Positions 34,990 to 46,716 of a stretch of 64,000 bases of DNA are shown here, piece by piece (the first letter of the stretch is position 1; each line of letters begins with the position of its first letter). Below the pieces are notes generated by a model, which saw only the letters and a list, made by a program, of their open reading frames with translations, had not been told where the DNA came from and ran no database searches. This DNA is from Vandiemenella viatica (taxonomy: Eukaryota; Arthropoda; Insecta; Orthoptera; Morabidae). The stretch covers positions 119,464,095 through 119,528,094 of the forward strand of contig CM061920.1 in the NCBI GenBank assembly GCA_031002005.1. The letters are read 5' to 3'. The position numbers and the translations under genes were made by a program.

Positions 34990-37395
34990 AAAATGGTTTT
35001 GTAACGGGCTGGCCTTGTGGTTAGGTGACTGCGTTCGGCGTTTTGACCATTAACTGGGAATGTGGCTTTACATGTGACTGACCTTAGTGTTTATCTCCTC
35101 TTCTTATCTTCTTCCGGATACCGTCTTGACTTCTTGCAAGCTAACTAATTAATTCAATCAAGATTGTCTGACACTACGTGTAGGTCATGACCCTTTTACT
35201 ATTGGAATACCATGTACTCAAATGATCAAGACGGAATGTGGATAAACAGTTTAATGGAATCAAGCTGCCGATAGTACATTTGACGATGATAGCAACAAGT
35301 AGAGTCCACACTTGTTCTACTGGATCGTTAGTCTGATCATAGAAGAAATTAAGTGAAAGTCAGTCTATTAATACTGGATGGACTTAAGATCGTTACGACG
35401 TCCGAGGCAGGGCAGCTAAGCTTTAAGCTAGCGGTTCGCTACCCGTTGTTGCTCCTAAGCTTGCTGGTAATGAATAGAATGATTTATTGGTTGTACAGGG
35501 CCCACTACAGCTCTGTTTTGCATCACAAGAAGGTATTGCTGACATGCTATTCAGCATTCCTGAACGGGGCAACGACTTTGCTTGCGTCTGCACTGCATGA
35601 CTGCAACTCTCCACTCTAATTCTGTCAATGTCTCCAACATTTATAAACTCATTCTTAATTAATCGTAAAGCCCAAAAAGACCTTTACAGTTTCACAGTTT
35701 AAGTCGGCTAGGATATACTGAAGTGATGGTTTTGGATTGACCTTATCTTAAAAAATAGAACTTGTGGTGTATGGTAGGATATCATTTAGCTTTAAATATT
35801 AGGAAGCTACTGAACCATCCATATGAAATTTGATTGGATTAACCACTGATGCTCTTGCACATTTTACTGTAAACTCCTGATAGCTATTATATTTTGCAAG
35901 TAACTTTAATAAAGTACAAAAATAAAGGAATAATGTGAAGATTTACTGAATATAGACAGTCTTATAAGTATAAACAATGATCCCACTGTGCTTGATGTTC
36001 TAAATGTATACTTATCACTGCTGAACTTAGCATTTAACTTGCTCCTAGATAATGCAATGTGCAGCGTTTATTAACTGCAAAACTGCCAACTTTCAAAATT
36101 TTGTTTCAGTAAAAAAAAAAAAAGCCTGGACCATCAAAATATTAATATCTACATTTAATCGATGACCAGCCATGAGCTAAACATCTAGAAATTTTTATTC
36201 CAAACAATGTACTTAAATGAAATCCCTTCCACATAATTCACATTATTGTTGACAGGCCGAAAAGCAAACTTTTCAATCACTATCTTACCTCTCAACAATG
36301 TAAAAACTTAAACACTGGAAAAAGTATGTTATACTCGATAGACCAATTTACATTGTTTGATACAGTAAATCTGTACATTCAAACAGGCTTCAAGAATGAA
36401 GCTGTGGTGGCTTTCTTTGATTTATTAAGAAAGTAAGCAGAAAAATTTTCTGCATAACAAAGACCATAACTGGGGGTCTTCAAAATGAAAATGTAATTTC
36501 ATATTAGAGGGATGATCTGAACTGTGTATTATGCTCCCTAACCAGACTGAAAACACATTCACACAACACTTTGCTAAAGGGTATGGTATAAAATTAAAAA
36601 AAAAAAAAATAAATAAAAAAAAAACTTTTATTCTGGAAATTCTATTATATTTAGGGGAAAAATGGGTGTGTTTGCCAGAGGAGCGTGTGCCCCATTGAAA
36701 TTAAGTTCATCAGCACCATGAATATTTGTTACTCATGCCCATTTGACATCAACTGCAGTGTTTAGATATGCAACAACAATAGAAATGTCATCTACATAAA
36801 GAGCTATGAACTGTGTGTGAATTGCATTTTCAGCGTCATTCCTTGTTTCATTTTCTTCCTTACACTAGATGAAAGATAACAATTCCAAGAAGAAAATGAT
36901 AGAGGAAAATTGTGCACCTTCAATTTGTCTAGTAACTTGTTCATGTTAAAGCACATAATTCATCAGTGTAAAGTTGTTTATGATGTCACAGGATGTAGCT
37001 AAGTAATTTCTGACTAATGAAAAGAACAGAAATTTATTGACATTTTTTGACTGTTTAAAGTTTAAATGCCAATAACTAAACCATATCACGTTTCCAATTT
37101 GAATTAGGTGGTACTGAACTGTTTTTAGTCATCTTTGGTTTTCTGTGCAGCAGCATTAGAAATTCCATCAGAAGTTAAAAAACATGAATTTGTGGAGAAT
37201 AACTCTGAAGGAGTGTAGTGAGTTCATCAAATAATAATACGATGATGTGCAAGAAAGCACAATGAGCATTGTTCAAGCCAGAACACAACAATAATTTTTT
37301 TTTGTGAATCATAATCTTCCTTTTCAGAACAGACGTGTTGTATTTGAAATAATAAACCGTTCCTTTAGGAGGGAGAACATATGTTTGGTCAGTGC
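34990..37395. other. Intron between chromodomain exons, no gene recognised
   Basis: AT-rich, apart from a GC-richer patch at 35010-35640 that begins GGGCTGGCCTTGTGGTTAGG and could be an old SINE or LTR, although no second copy is in the window. The frames at 35353-35619 and 37175-37534 are not convincing; the second overlaps a SINE. Confidence 0.4.
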
Positions 37396-37406
37396 AATTT
37401 GCCCGA

Positions 37407-37656
37407 TTTTTTTTTTTTTTTTGTAACAGTTTAACGTCCCTTTTTAACAACGTGGTCTTTAGAGACGGGAAAGGATGGGGGCAAGGAATGGGAAGGAATT
37501 CGGCCATGGCCTTTTGAAGGAAGCATCCCGGCATTCACCTGGAGTGATTTGGGGAAACCATGGAAAACCCAAATCTGGATGCCCGGACGGGGATTCGAAC
37601 CGCCGTCCTCCCGAATGCGAGGCCAGAACGCTATCCGTTACACCACCACGCTCGGT
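37407..37656 (-). repeat. tRNA-derived SINE, well preserved
   Basis: On the minus strand it begins ACCGAGCGTGGTGGTGTAAC, with A box (TGGTGTAACGG) and B box (GGTTCGAATCC). A unique body follows (CCATGGTTTCCCC, GGCCATGGCCGAATTC), then a poly-A tail, seen here as a T run at 37407-37422. The 11-base duplication AATTTGCCCGA flanks it (37396-37406 and 37659-37669). Short frames inside are shadows. Confidence 0.9.
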
Positions 37657-37669
37657 AAAATTTGCCCGA

Positions 37670-38458
37670 AAATAATCACAGGCAAAGGTGAATCATGAGT
37701 AAAAATAATAATAATAATAACAATAATAAAAGTTTTGTTTCACCAAACATGCCTTCAACAGGTTTGTAAGATATTTTATTTTTATGATGAATGCAGCAGA
37801 TTGTAGAAGGGACAGTATTACCAAAAATAATAGTATCTGTGCTGCACACATGAAAAAAACCTCTAATCTGGAAAAGAAGAATGAATTTCTATGGTCACAT
37901 GTAGAATAATTCCAGATATTCTAACCAACATATCCTTGCCTATTTCAGTAATAAGAAAACCTGTAAGGCGCTTCTAACGTGGATATGACAAATGTTAGAA
38001 AGGTGGAAGTCTAATTCTGCAAGCTACCACCTACAAAACTATGTTAGCAACAGAGATATATATGATTCTATGTATATTAAAAATTGCAAAAAAATTAATA
38101 GGCACACAACAAACTCTTTTCATATTCCATAAATGCATTCTGAGTTTCTAGAAGATACATTTATCGAGTTAAAACATGTTTTTGTCCTTTCCAAAAGAAA
38201 ACTATTATCAAATTTGTGCATGAATAGGTTTTTAAGTTTATAAAACACATTTTGTGTGTCAATGTTAATACTATTTGCTATCAATATTTCATCAAACCAA
38301 AATAATTGTTGCCCTTATTAACCGTAAATTGATTTTAAAAAAAAAATATATATTCTATTTTATTACATAACCGCTACAAAGAACTTTTCCTTCACTTTTT
38401 ATACACTAGAAACCTTCAAGTTAAAAATTAAAAGTAATAATATTTTACTATCTCATAC
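37670..38458. other. Intron, no gene recognised
   Basis: AT-rich, with a short AAT/ATA microsatellite near 37700-37735. No supported coding region. Confidence 0.4.
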
Positions 38459-38581
38459 CTCATATGACTCCCCAGTTACTTCAGCACCTTTTTTGCTTGA
38501 ATCTCCTTCATTTTGATTTTCATCATCAGCATCCATTTTTTTTGTAGAAAGTTTTCCTTGTTTTCCTTTGGTCTTTGGTAT
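38459..38581 (-). CDS. Exon of chromodomain gene: acidic N-terminal region
   Basis: A 123-base exon on the minus strand with acceptor AACATTAACAG|ATACC and donor TATGAG|GTATGAG, phase 0 at both ends. The single open frame is hydrophilic (KTKGKQGKLSTKK, then DADDENQNEGDSSKKGAE) and ends GESYE, which supplies the first aromatic cage residue of the chromodomain completed in the next exon. An ATG at 38536-38534 (MDADDENQ) could be the start codon, with the preceding 45 bases being 5' UTR; an in-frame TAA lies just upstream in the intron, so any earlier start needs another coding exon. I favour the internal ATG. Confidence 0.75.
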
Positions 38582-39290
38582 CTGTTAATGTTATTCAAAT
38601 AATGTAATTAAACATCCAGATTTTATAGAAAAAGCATGTTTTGTTAAGACTGGAAAGTACACTTTTTATATTCATTTTCTGAAATAGAATTTTATAGATT
38701 TTATACTGGTGACCTCTGAATCACTAAACTGTTCCAGCATTATACCAGCAAAGTCAGCTTTATTGTTAATTTAGTAGCTATACACTACAGTTAACAAATA
38801 GTCTGCCAATGGGACTGCCAGATTTGGAATCATGTTTGCACCTGGCTCTTATCAATTATCTTTTCTATATTTCTAACTTTGAATGATTTCCAACTTTATT
38901 TCAATATTAATCTTTAAGCTATTGTAAAATGATTTCATAATTTTATTATGATTTGTTAAAATAAATAAAACTGTGAGAAATGTTCTACGTTCCATTCTAA
39001 TTGCGTAAATATTTGGAAACCCTTAGTTATGAATTGCTTGCAAATGATTGGAAATGAAGGAAGAAATTTGCAGTTTACAAGACATCTAATCTGATATGTC
39101 ACAATCCAACAAAAATCAGAAAAGCAATATAACAAATGCATTGAAATATTGTGAATCATAATTAGAAATAATGATTTCCTAACAAGTCACTTATATTATG
39201 GCAGAGAAGAATCTACAACATGATACTGGTTACAATAATGTAAAATTTTAAAATGTGAGGAATTTATCCTCCCAATGGAATGAAGAAATA

Positions 39291-39420
39291 CCTGGAGCTA
39301 TCTACTATATAATTTTGTAAGGTCACTCATGCGCTACCTCAATATCTATTGGCTGGAGAATGGTGTCACGTGTCAGCCATCGCTCGCAAAACAGCGACCA
39401 GAGATACCATTAGTAGAAAT
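39291..39420 (-). promoter_or_regulatory. Candidate promoter or non-coding first exon of chromodomain gene
   Basis: A GC-richer patch upstream of the first recognised exon. On the minus strand it holds CACGTG (E-box), CAGCCAATAG (CCAAT-like), a TTATATAG element and a possible donor CTCCAG|GTATTT at 39291. Evidence is compositional only. Confidence 0.25.
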
Positions 39421-39452
39421 TCTTGGTGATGTTCACAATTTAATAACCAAAC

Positions 39453-40283
39453 AACTGCTACCAAATTAAATGTCATAATACATTCATTAAGCTTGCTTTC
39501 CGTAGTGTTTCATAGTTAAAAAAATACTGATAAATTTTTCAGCTGAAAAAACATTGATCTGCTTTTCAGTAACACGTTGCTAATGAATGCAACTTAAAAA
39601 AAAAATTATACTCATGGTCTCTACTGTAACCATGAATGCCAATTGTCATTTCGGCTTAGCATAAATTTTAATTTAATGTCACTAATGTTGCTTGACCAAA
39701 GTTTATATATGACGGTTTATTTGCTTTTCGGGTATTTTACTGACCACTTTTGTCGATGGCCTTTATTCATGTTCACTGTACGTGAGTTATTAGATTCTTT
39801 TAAGTGGACATCAGACCAAATATGTTACTGAATCAACTATTCTGGCTATCCATTTCTTCAGAGTTGCTCAACTGTTTAATAATATAGAATGTGTATTAAG
39901 TTCTATGGCCATTACATATACTATGACCAATGATTACATTACGAGTGTTTGCCCATTCTCAATAATAAAAAACGTAATACTTTCAAAGCAAACAGGATTT
40001 TTTTTAAATTTTGCAGAGTGAACTTTAAAGGTCAAATACAAGTCAAGTTTGTATTTAAGCAAATTCGAGTCTATGCCCTTTGAAACAATTTTACGATTGC
40101 GCTATCGTCCCTGTTCGTGTTTAATACCTACCTCTATTAATGCTTCTGAGTTCTTCAGGATGAAGAGATTTTATTCATACCAAAACAAGTGTTAAGTTTA
40201 TATTTGGTGAGGTGAGATCAGATCATCCTGTCAATCTTTCATCCTAAAAACTGGACCTAATCTAGACCCGCGACGATACGCTA
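39453..40283 (+). repeat. Unclassified interspersed repeat, copy A
   Basis: Aligns over most of its length with the reverse complement of 58800-59763: CTGCTACCAAATTAA at the start, TTACTGACCACTTTCG-like and GAACTTTAAAGGTCAAATAC blocks in the middle, and TTCTGAGTTCTTCA near the end. It lacks about 150 bp present in the other copy. It has no good coding frame. Confidence 0.65.
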
Positions 40284-40299
40284 AAACGGTCACAGGTTT

Positions 40300-40740
40300 A
40301 CACTAGTATTGTATAATTGTACACATTACAAGAATCAGATGATGTGTAGAACAATAGCTAAAACCTTAGGAGACAGGGTGTGCAGAGACACAAAGATAAA
40401 ATTATATAAAGTGATGGCAGTTCCTATGCTTCTCTATGGAAGTCAGTCTTGGGTAAAGAAGAGACAAAAGTTGCATACAAGCAGTGGAAATGAAGTTCCT
40501 AAGATCTGTAAAGTTATGCACAAGGTTAGATCTAATAAGAAATGAGACTATAAAAGAGGAGTTGAAAATATAGACAAGATAGAAGAACATAGTAATAACT
40601 GGAGAAACCATCTGTATAGAATGCATAACATATGTTTACCAAAAGTAGTAAACCAATATAGATCTAAAGATAGGTAGACCAAGGAAGAGAGGGAAATAGT
40701 CCTCGAACCTGGAGCAGGTGAACATGGCTTGAATGAGTAG
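40300..40740 (+). pseudogene. LINE 3' end (RT C-terminal region)
   Basis: Frame 40309-40545 carries DTKIKLYKVMAVPMLLYGSQ and SWVKKRQK; shifted frames continue IEEHSNNWRNHLYRM and a remnant of the GRPRKRW motif. It is the same broad LINE class as 16700-17310, a different copy. Confidence 0.65.
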
Positions 40741-40744
40741 ACAA

Positions 40745-41100
40745 AATTCAGTTAATGCAGAACATGAAAGTGGTTGATCACGAAAAGAGGCGATATTTTG
40801 TTGATTGGTTTCTGAGAAGACCGCAGGAGGCAGATGGCCCGGATAGCAAAATAATCTTTAGTGACGAGATGCATGTGCGAATTAACATAACTGCTGTAGT
40901 GTGGATCAGAAAATCCTTGTGTGTTTCAAGGAAGGGAAATGCATACACAGCGAGTCCCTGTTTGGGTGGGCAGCATTATCGGTCCCCCCCCCCCCCCCTT
41001 TATTTTTGATGTTAAGACAGGACATCCTGTAACAGTTAATGGAACCAATCCTGTACTATAATTGAGTTGCTCCAAGAGCAGTTTCCAGATCAAATCTCGC
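40745..41100 (+). pseudogene. Tc1/mariner-like transposase fragment
   Basis: The frame to 41009 gives RRYFVDWFL, then SKIIFSDEMHVRIN with the catalytic Asp of the FSDEAHF block, and IRKSLCVS. Shifted frames follow with GSIIGP and DVKTGHPVTVNGTN, matching the second half of the DDE domain. A C-run (40984-40998) marks a frame break. It is inactive. Confidence 0.6.
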
Positions 41101-41540
41101 TAATAGTGACCAACAATGGCCACCAAGGTCATGTGACTTAACCCGTTGCATCTTTTCTTTTCTTTGGGGTTATCTGTAATAATTGGTATATGACAATTAA
41201 CCATGAAACATCTGCGAGTTTTTAAGGTGGAAATTAGATACATTGTTGGCGACATGCGAGTGGCAGTCATTGCAAATTTCACAGGCAGAGTTCTTGCACT
41301 TCAATGCAGTTAAAGGGATATGCCTGATGATATTTTCAATAGCTGAGATTGGAATGTTTAGAAAACTTGTTTGTGTATTTCATTACCGTGTTTCGAAAGG
41401 GGGAAAAATTGAAGTTAATAATTTGATATAATTAAACCAGAGACATTTTGTAACACCCTACGCATCATAAAAGCACACAAATAATAATCCCACTATTTCT
41501 TTACACTAAATCCTTCTCCCTGAATTTCCTGGCTGTAATC
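41101..41540. other. No gene recognised
   Basis: Between the mariner fragment and the tandem-repeat element. No supported frame. Confidence 0.35.
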
Positions 41541-43107
41541 ATCATTACATATATTATTTCTGTAAGGTGTTTTTTTTTCACAAGCCTGTATCTTCCTTCA
41601 TACTTAATCGAAATCAATGAATGAGGTGTCATTTTAAAACTTATGGTCTCCACTTTGGTCACATCATATTTTAAGAAAGAAAGTTTTCGGAATTCGACCC
41701 TTAAAGGCCAAATATGTCAATATGTCTAAAAAGCTGTTGTCTGTGTTACGAGTCATTTATCCCCCTGGATACCTATCTGAAATCGTTTACTGAAGTATCA
41801 TTTTAAAGATTAAGATCTCGGCTTTTGTGACGTCATAAATTAAGACCAAAATTTTTCAGAATTCGACCCTTAAAGGGCAAAAGTATAAATATTTTTGCAT
41901 TGCGTTTTTGTGTCACGAGCCATTTATCTCACTTCATATCTAACTGATACAGATAAATGAGGTATCATATTAAAAACTAAGTCTCCGCCATGGTAACATT
42001 ATATTTTAAGAAAGGAAATTTTTCGTAATTCGACCCTTAAAGGGCAAAAATGTCAATATTTCCAAAATGCGTTTTTTGTGTCTCGAGCCATTTATCTCCA
42101 TGGATATCCAACTAAAATCCACAGATCAAGTAAGGTTATGAGGAGTAATGTCTCAGTTTTGATGACATCATATTTTAAGAAAGAAGTTTTTTGGAATTCA
42201 ACCCTTAAAGGGAAAATGTATAAATTTTCTACAACGCATTTTTGTGTCACGAGCCATTTATCTCCCTTGATATCTAACCGATATAGATAAAAGAGGTATC
42301 ATATTAAGAACTAAGGTCTCCGCCATGGTAACATTATATTTTAAGAAAAAAGTTTTTGTAATTTCACCCTTATAAGGCAAAAATGTCAATTTGTCTAAAT
42401 TGCGTTTTTTGTGTCTCAAGCCATTTATCTTCCTGGATATCTAACCGAAATCGATAAATCAAATAAGATAATGAGTAGTAATGTCTCAGCTTTGGTGACA
42501 TCATATTTTAAGAAAGAAGTTTTTTGGAATTCAACCCTTAGGCTGGTTACACCAAGCCAGTCTCTACAAGTCAATCCAGTCACGTCTAGGCCCGTCAAGT
42601 GCAAGCCCGTCCAGTCCAGTCCAGTCAAGTCCTGTTGTTTCACACCAAATGCGTCCGGTCCAGTCCAGTCGATACAAGTCAGTTGTAGCAAAATTTTTGT
42701 GATGGTGGTTGAGCTGCTTAAATTTATAGTTTTGCGACCGATAGTCTGCCGAAAAAAAAAATCAAGGTGTCGATTGTGGGTTCATCCAATCAATTTAAGA
42801 AGAGATGTGTATGGTATATTTATTCATTTGTTTCCTGACTTGGTGAATGATCCGTTAATATTTTACAATTATTTTCGAATGAAATATGAAAGCTTTGTGA
42901 AACTCAACGACTTGGTTCGGGAGGAAATTGTTAAGAAGAACACTAATTACCGTAAATCTATACAACCAGAACATCGGCTAGCAATATTTTTAAGGTAAGT
43001 GAACAGAAATATTACTTTTACTGCAAATTTTTATTTATTGCGGCACACACAAACATATATATATATATATACACACACACACAAAAAGGGGTAAAATAAT
43101 CAAGAAA

Positions 43108-46100
43108 CTAAAAATTAAAATCTTGTTGGAACAAAGCCGATGGAGGATTTACGTGTTGCGTATCTCGGGGATCAGAGCATTGAGAGTTAGAAGAAGTAAA
43201 TGAATCCAAAGAAGACGAAGCATTTGACGTGGGTTGTAGTTTCCGCAAAAGAAGCTGAGCTACCTCCGCTTTGAAACTCAAATTCTCATTCGAATTTAAT
43301 CTCTTAATTTGTGGCAGCAAACTTTTAAAAAATAATAAATCTGGATCATTATTATCCTCAGCCGCGCACGATAGTTTTTGTAACTGTAACAAGTATTGCT
43401 TGTCAATGTCATCTTCATAATTACTTTGCTTCCTTTTCTTCGCACGTAGAACGGTAGTTCCAGCAGTGGAGTTTGAACTTTCTGGAGTGAACACTCCTTG
43501 TTGCACTGGCTCACCTGTGTCACAACTCGCGTAGTTTTCTTGTGGATCGATTGCTATAACCACCCCCTCTGAATTTAGATGCACGACTTCAACAGTCGTC
43601 AATTCCTCACATTCTTCCGGAATGTTCCCTTTCGTTTTTCTCATTTTCAAACTGTCGTCCAAAAACGTCATCAGATCAAAGAATGGCCAACTGACATCTG
43701 CCTCGTCTGCCTGAGACCCTGAAGATACATTCTTCAGTTTTCTCAGTTCCCTCATAAAATTACCCCGGAGGTTTTGCCACTTGCTTTTTGCCTCCGCATC
43801 TGAAAGAATTATATATATAAAAATAAATAATAACCCCTAACCTAAAAATAAATATTACTTTGTTCTATTTTACTTTTAGTTACCATATCACTTCAATTTC
43901 CTTTAAATATTTTATTTCAAATGGCTACTACTAAATCCATTAATTTTTTATTACATTTATATATATTGTTTTCAGATATTTGGCAACTGGGGAAAGCTTT
44001 TCATCCCTCAGCTACACCTTTCGCGTGGGCGTGAGTACCATTCATTACGTTGTTGTGGATGTGAATGAAGCAATATGGAAGATTCTACAACCCATGTACA
44101 TGGCTGTACCAACAGCGCAGGAGTGGCTCAGGATTGCTTCTGGGTTCAGTGACATTTGTAAAATGCCTAACTGTATTGGCAGTATAGATGGGAAACATTG
44201 TGCCATTAAATGTCCTCCACAAGCAGGTTCTCAGCATTTCAATTACAAACATTATCATTCAATAGTACTAATGGCCATTGCCGATGCCAAGTGCAACTTT
44301 ATAATGATTGATGTTGGAGCTTATGGCCGAAATAATGACAGTAGCATTTTCAACGAGTCGTCTATGGGAAAGGCATTTTTACGCACAAACTACACATCCC
44401 TAGCACTCAAAAAATTCCTGAAACAAATGTCACAATTCCATTTTACTTGGTTGCTGACGAGGCCTTCCCGCTTCGCTCCAATTTAATGAGACCGTACGCG
44501 AGAAGACAACTGGATTTTTCAAAACGCGTATTTAATTACAGACTTTCCGTTGCATGTCGCACAGTTGAGTGTGCTTTCGGAATACTGGCAAAAATTTTTG
44601 GTATTTTCCAGAAACCTATTCAGGGTGGCCACAAGGTAATGATTTGAAAATTCCCTGATATTTCCAGGTTTTCCAGAAAAATTTGCCACATTTTTCCCTG
44701 ATTTAGAAAGTTTATTTGCATGATTAAGACATTTCAAGTTTTAATTAGATTTTGTTTGTAAATAATTAAATCTGGTATAAAACTCAAAATATTGGAAAAA
44801 GAAACGTTTAAGAATGTTTATTTGAATATTTTATAACTAATTTAATAATCTTATGAAGCTTGATTAAAAATGAGTAGCACAAAAATAAGATAATGAGTAT
44901 GTAAATGGAGACTTTCCCGGTGTATTGATTCAATGAATTCTTCACGGGTGTCCATCCGGCTGGACACCCGTGAAGAATTTATTGAAGATAATGAGTAATA
45001 TGAACTGGAACAAATTAGTAATCTTTCAATTTTTGGTAGATAAAATAATTGAAGATTTTTAAATTCTTCATCCGTAACTTAACTCAGTCAAAAGCTTAGA
45101 TTTTTTATGCCTTTTTCATTTGCTACACTTTTCTTTTCAAAACTTCTGGTTCAGTTATTGTACCTTCTTTTGTTCCATCTTCAATTTCTTCTGTTGCTGA
45201 GTTAATACTTTCGCGTAAGTTTCCACGAGTCTACGGAAGATAGCATGAACACGAGTTTGTATAAACCGTGAAATCGTGTAGGCTCACCTTGCGTGGTTGC
45301 TTGCCTGTGCCACTTGCCTTTGCAGTGGTTTATTTGGTGCGAGTCAAAGGCATGAGCACGATGTTTATACTGTCGCACCGATTCAGCATTTGAAAGAGCT
45401 CTGAATGACACAAAACTTTATAAATCCTACATATTTAGACCTCATTACTATTTGCATGATCTTACATATTATTTTGTTCCTGCTTAAATTCGCCTTATAT
45501 CATTGATACAAAAAAGTTATAAAGCCATATAATTATCGCTATTCACATTTTTGCTGGCATTGGTATCTTGAATCTAAGCTTTTGTTTTGATATTAAAGGT
45601 TCAATTTTTCTCAAAAGAACTTCAAAACGAGCTTGTGACATTCTACAGGACTTCAAAGACTCTCTACAAATTCAATTTTTTTGAAACACTTTGCTTGAAA
45701 TTGTAAAACTGTTTAGGGAAACATAAAAACACCTTTATAAACTTACTACCGTACGATCACTGTTTTATTCAATAAAAAAATATAACTTCTCATTTTACAT
45801 GTAGTACTATAATTCTGATTTAGATGTCATCCACCTTTTTTAAAAAATATAATTTCAAATGCTGAGTTCCAGAGAGAGTTCATGTCAGCACTCGCTTACG
45901 AACATCTCGTCGTCGTATCTCCATTTAGCGCAAGACCAGATGCAAGTTGCTAGTGTAAATGTGGCATTTGTTGGCTATTTTATGTCAAAAATATATAAGC
46001 TGAATTATTTAATGCAAAAGTTCAATATTAAAATAAATTATCAAAAAATTTCCAAATTTTGGGTTGTTGAAATTAAAATTCCCTGATAATTTTTGAAATT

Positions 46101-46716
46101 ACTTGGATTCCCTGATATTTCAAGGTTGCTTTAAATTCCCTGATAATTCCAGATTTTCCAGGTCTGTGGCCACCCTGCTATTGCAACTGATGTAGAATTA
46201 ACCGAGGCGTCGATTCGTAGTGCCTGTGTTTTGCATAATTACATTCGACGAAATGAAGAGGATAATGCATTCGAAAAGCGATTTCTGGACGATATGAGAG
46301 AAGTGAATGACCTTCACCCTATCCCACCAACTTCTGAAAGAAGAGGTAGTTGTGAAGCCATCAGAATCAGGGAAAAATTAACTAACTATTTCATCTCGCC
46401 AACAGGATATGTGCCTCGGCACAATGATCAAATTAATTGTTGAAGTACGAACATATATCACTTCATTACATCTACTTTTTATTTGTTACTTAATCAATTA
46501 AAAAAAAAAAACTGGTGTGACCAAGAGTAAATATTATAAAAAATAAAATTTACAATAAAAAGATTGTAATAAAAATAACTGACCAGATGTTTTCAACTGA
46601 TCTGCAATTTCCTTCCAAATGGCGGCAATTAAATCTCTGTTGCGGTGATTCGGACGCTTAACATCGTAAATTTCCTTTCGTTCTCTAACCAGTTCGACTA
46701 ATTTCTCAGCATCCAT
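43108..46716 (-). CDS. MADF-BESS protein of Harbinger transposon
   Basis: Two exons on the minus strand. Exon 1 is 46716-46584 (MDAEKLVELVRERKEIYDVK start, donor TCTG|GTCAGT). Exon 2 is 43799-43108 (acceptor TTCTTTCAG|ATGCGG). The join makes a Gly/Asp codon split G|AT and gives an intact 274-residue protein. Residues 1 to about 85 form a MADF domain (WKEIADQ, then SKWQNLRGNFMRELRKLKN from exon 2). Residues about 190-230 are a BESS motif (PDLLFFKSLLPQIKRLN). The C-terminus is Ser/Asn-rich. In this superfamily the MADF/Myb-like partner helps bind the transposon ends and bring the transposase to the nucleus. The whole transposase exon 2 and the hAT insertion lie in its intron. Confidence 0.8.
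44621..46177 (+). mobile_element. hAT-like non-autonomous element, complete copy
   Basis: Ends CAGGGTGGCCACA and TGTGGCCACCCTG are perfect 13-bp inverted repeats, with further AATTCCCTGATA-type subterminal repeats at both ends. The 5-base duplication CTATT flanks it (44616-44620 and 46178-46182). Removing it restores the Harbinger reading frame exactly. The CAGGG terminus and 5-base duplication suggest the hAT5 group, but this is inference. No transposase is encoded in the 1557 bp. Confidence 0.85.
44929..44986. repeat. 26-bp hairpin inside the hAT-like element
   Basis: Arms 44929-44954 and 44961-44986 are complementary except at one position and flank the 6-base spacer TCCGGC. The core of each arm is TTCACGGGTGTCCA. 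The hairpin does not belong to the terminal repeats. Confidence 0.8.

Larger units (their letters stand above)
42702..46443 (+). pseudogene. Harbinger transposase (HARBI1-type), disrupted
   Basis: Exon 1 is 42702-42994 (MVVELLKF start; RLWVHPINLRRDVYGIF, FRMKYESFVKLNDLV, EHRLAIFLR), ending at a consensus donor AAG|GTAAGTG. Exon 2 starts at 43976 after TTTTCAG, and the split codon restores Arg, giving FLR|YLATG. It continues with VGVSTIHYVVVDVN, PNCIGSIDGKHCAIKC (first catalytic Asp), IDVGAYGRNNDSS (second Asp), VADEAFPLRSNLMRPY and VECAFGILAKIFGIF (Glu). A one-base-type register change lies between 44390 and 44440. At 44620 a hAT-like element interrupts the codons for QKPIATD; the last part is 46183-46443 (SACVLHNYIRR). 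In an active copy it would cut and join DNA at TWA targets. Confidence 0.85.

Noticed and set aside
35001..35230. Possible tRNA-derived SINE head (GGGCTGGCCTTGTGGTTAGG)
   Set aside because: No convincing B box, tail or target duplication, and no second copy in the window.
35353..35619. An 88-residue plus-strand frame
   Set aside because: Hydrophobic but without a recognisable domain, splice context or second copy; most likely chance.
37175..37675. Frames on both strands around 37.4 kb
   Set aside because: They fall in or across a SINE; the same frames recur at 57.3-57.6 kb with the other SINE copy.
42078..42290. Recurrent short frame beginning with SRAIYLHGY or a variant, also at 32065 and 47205
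   Set aside because: It repeats only because the 165-bp unit repeats; it is not conserved as protein between units.
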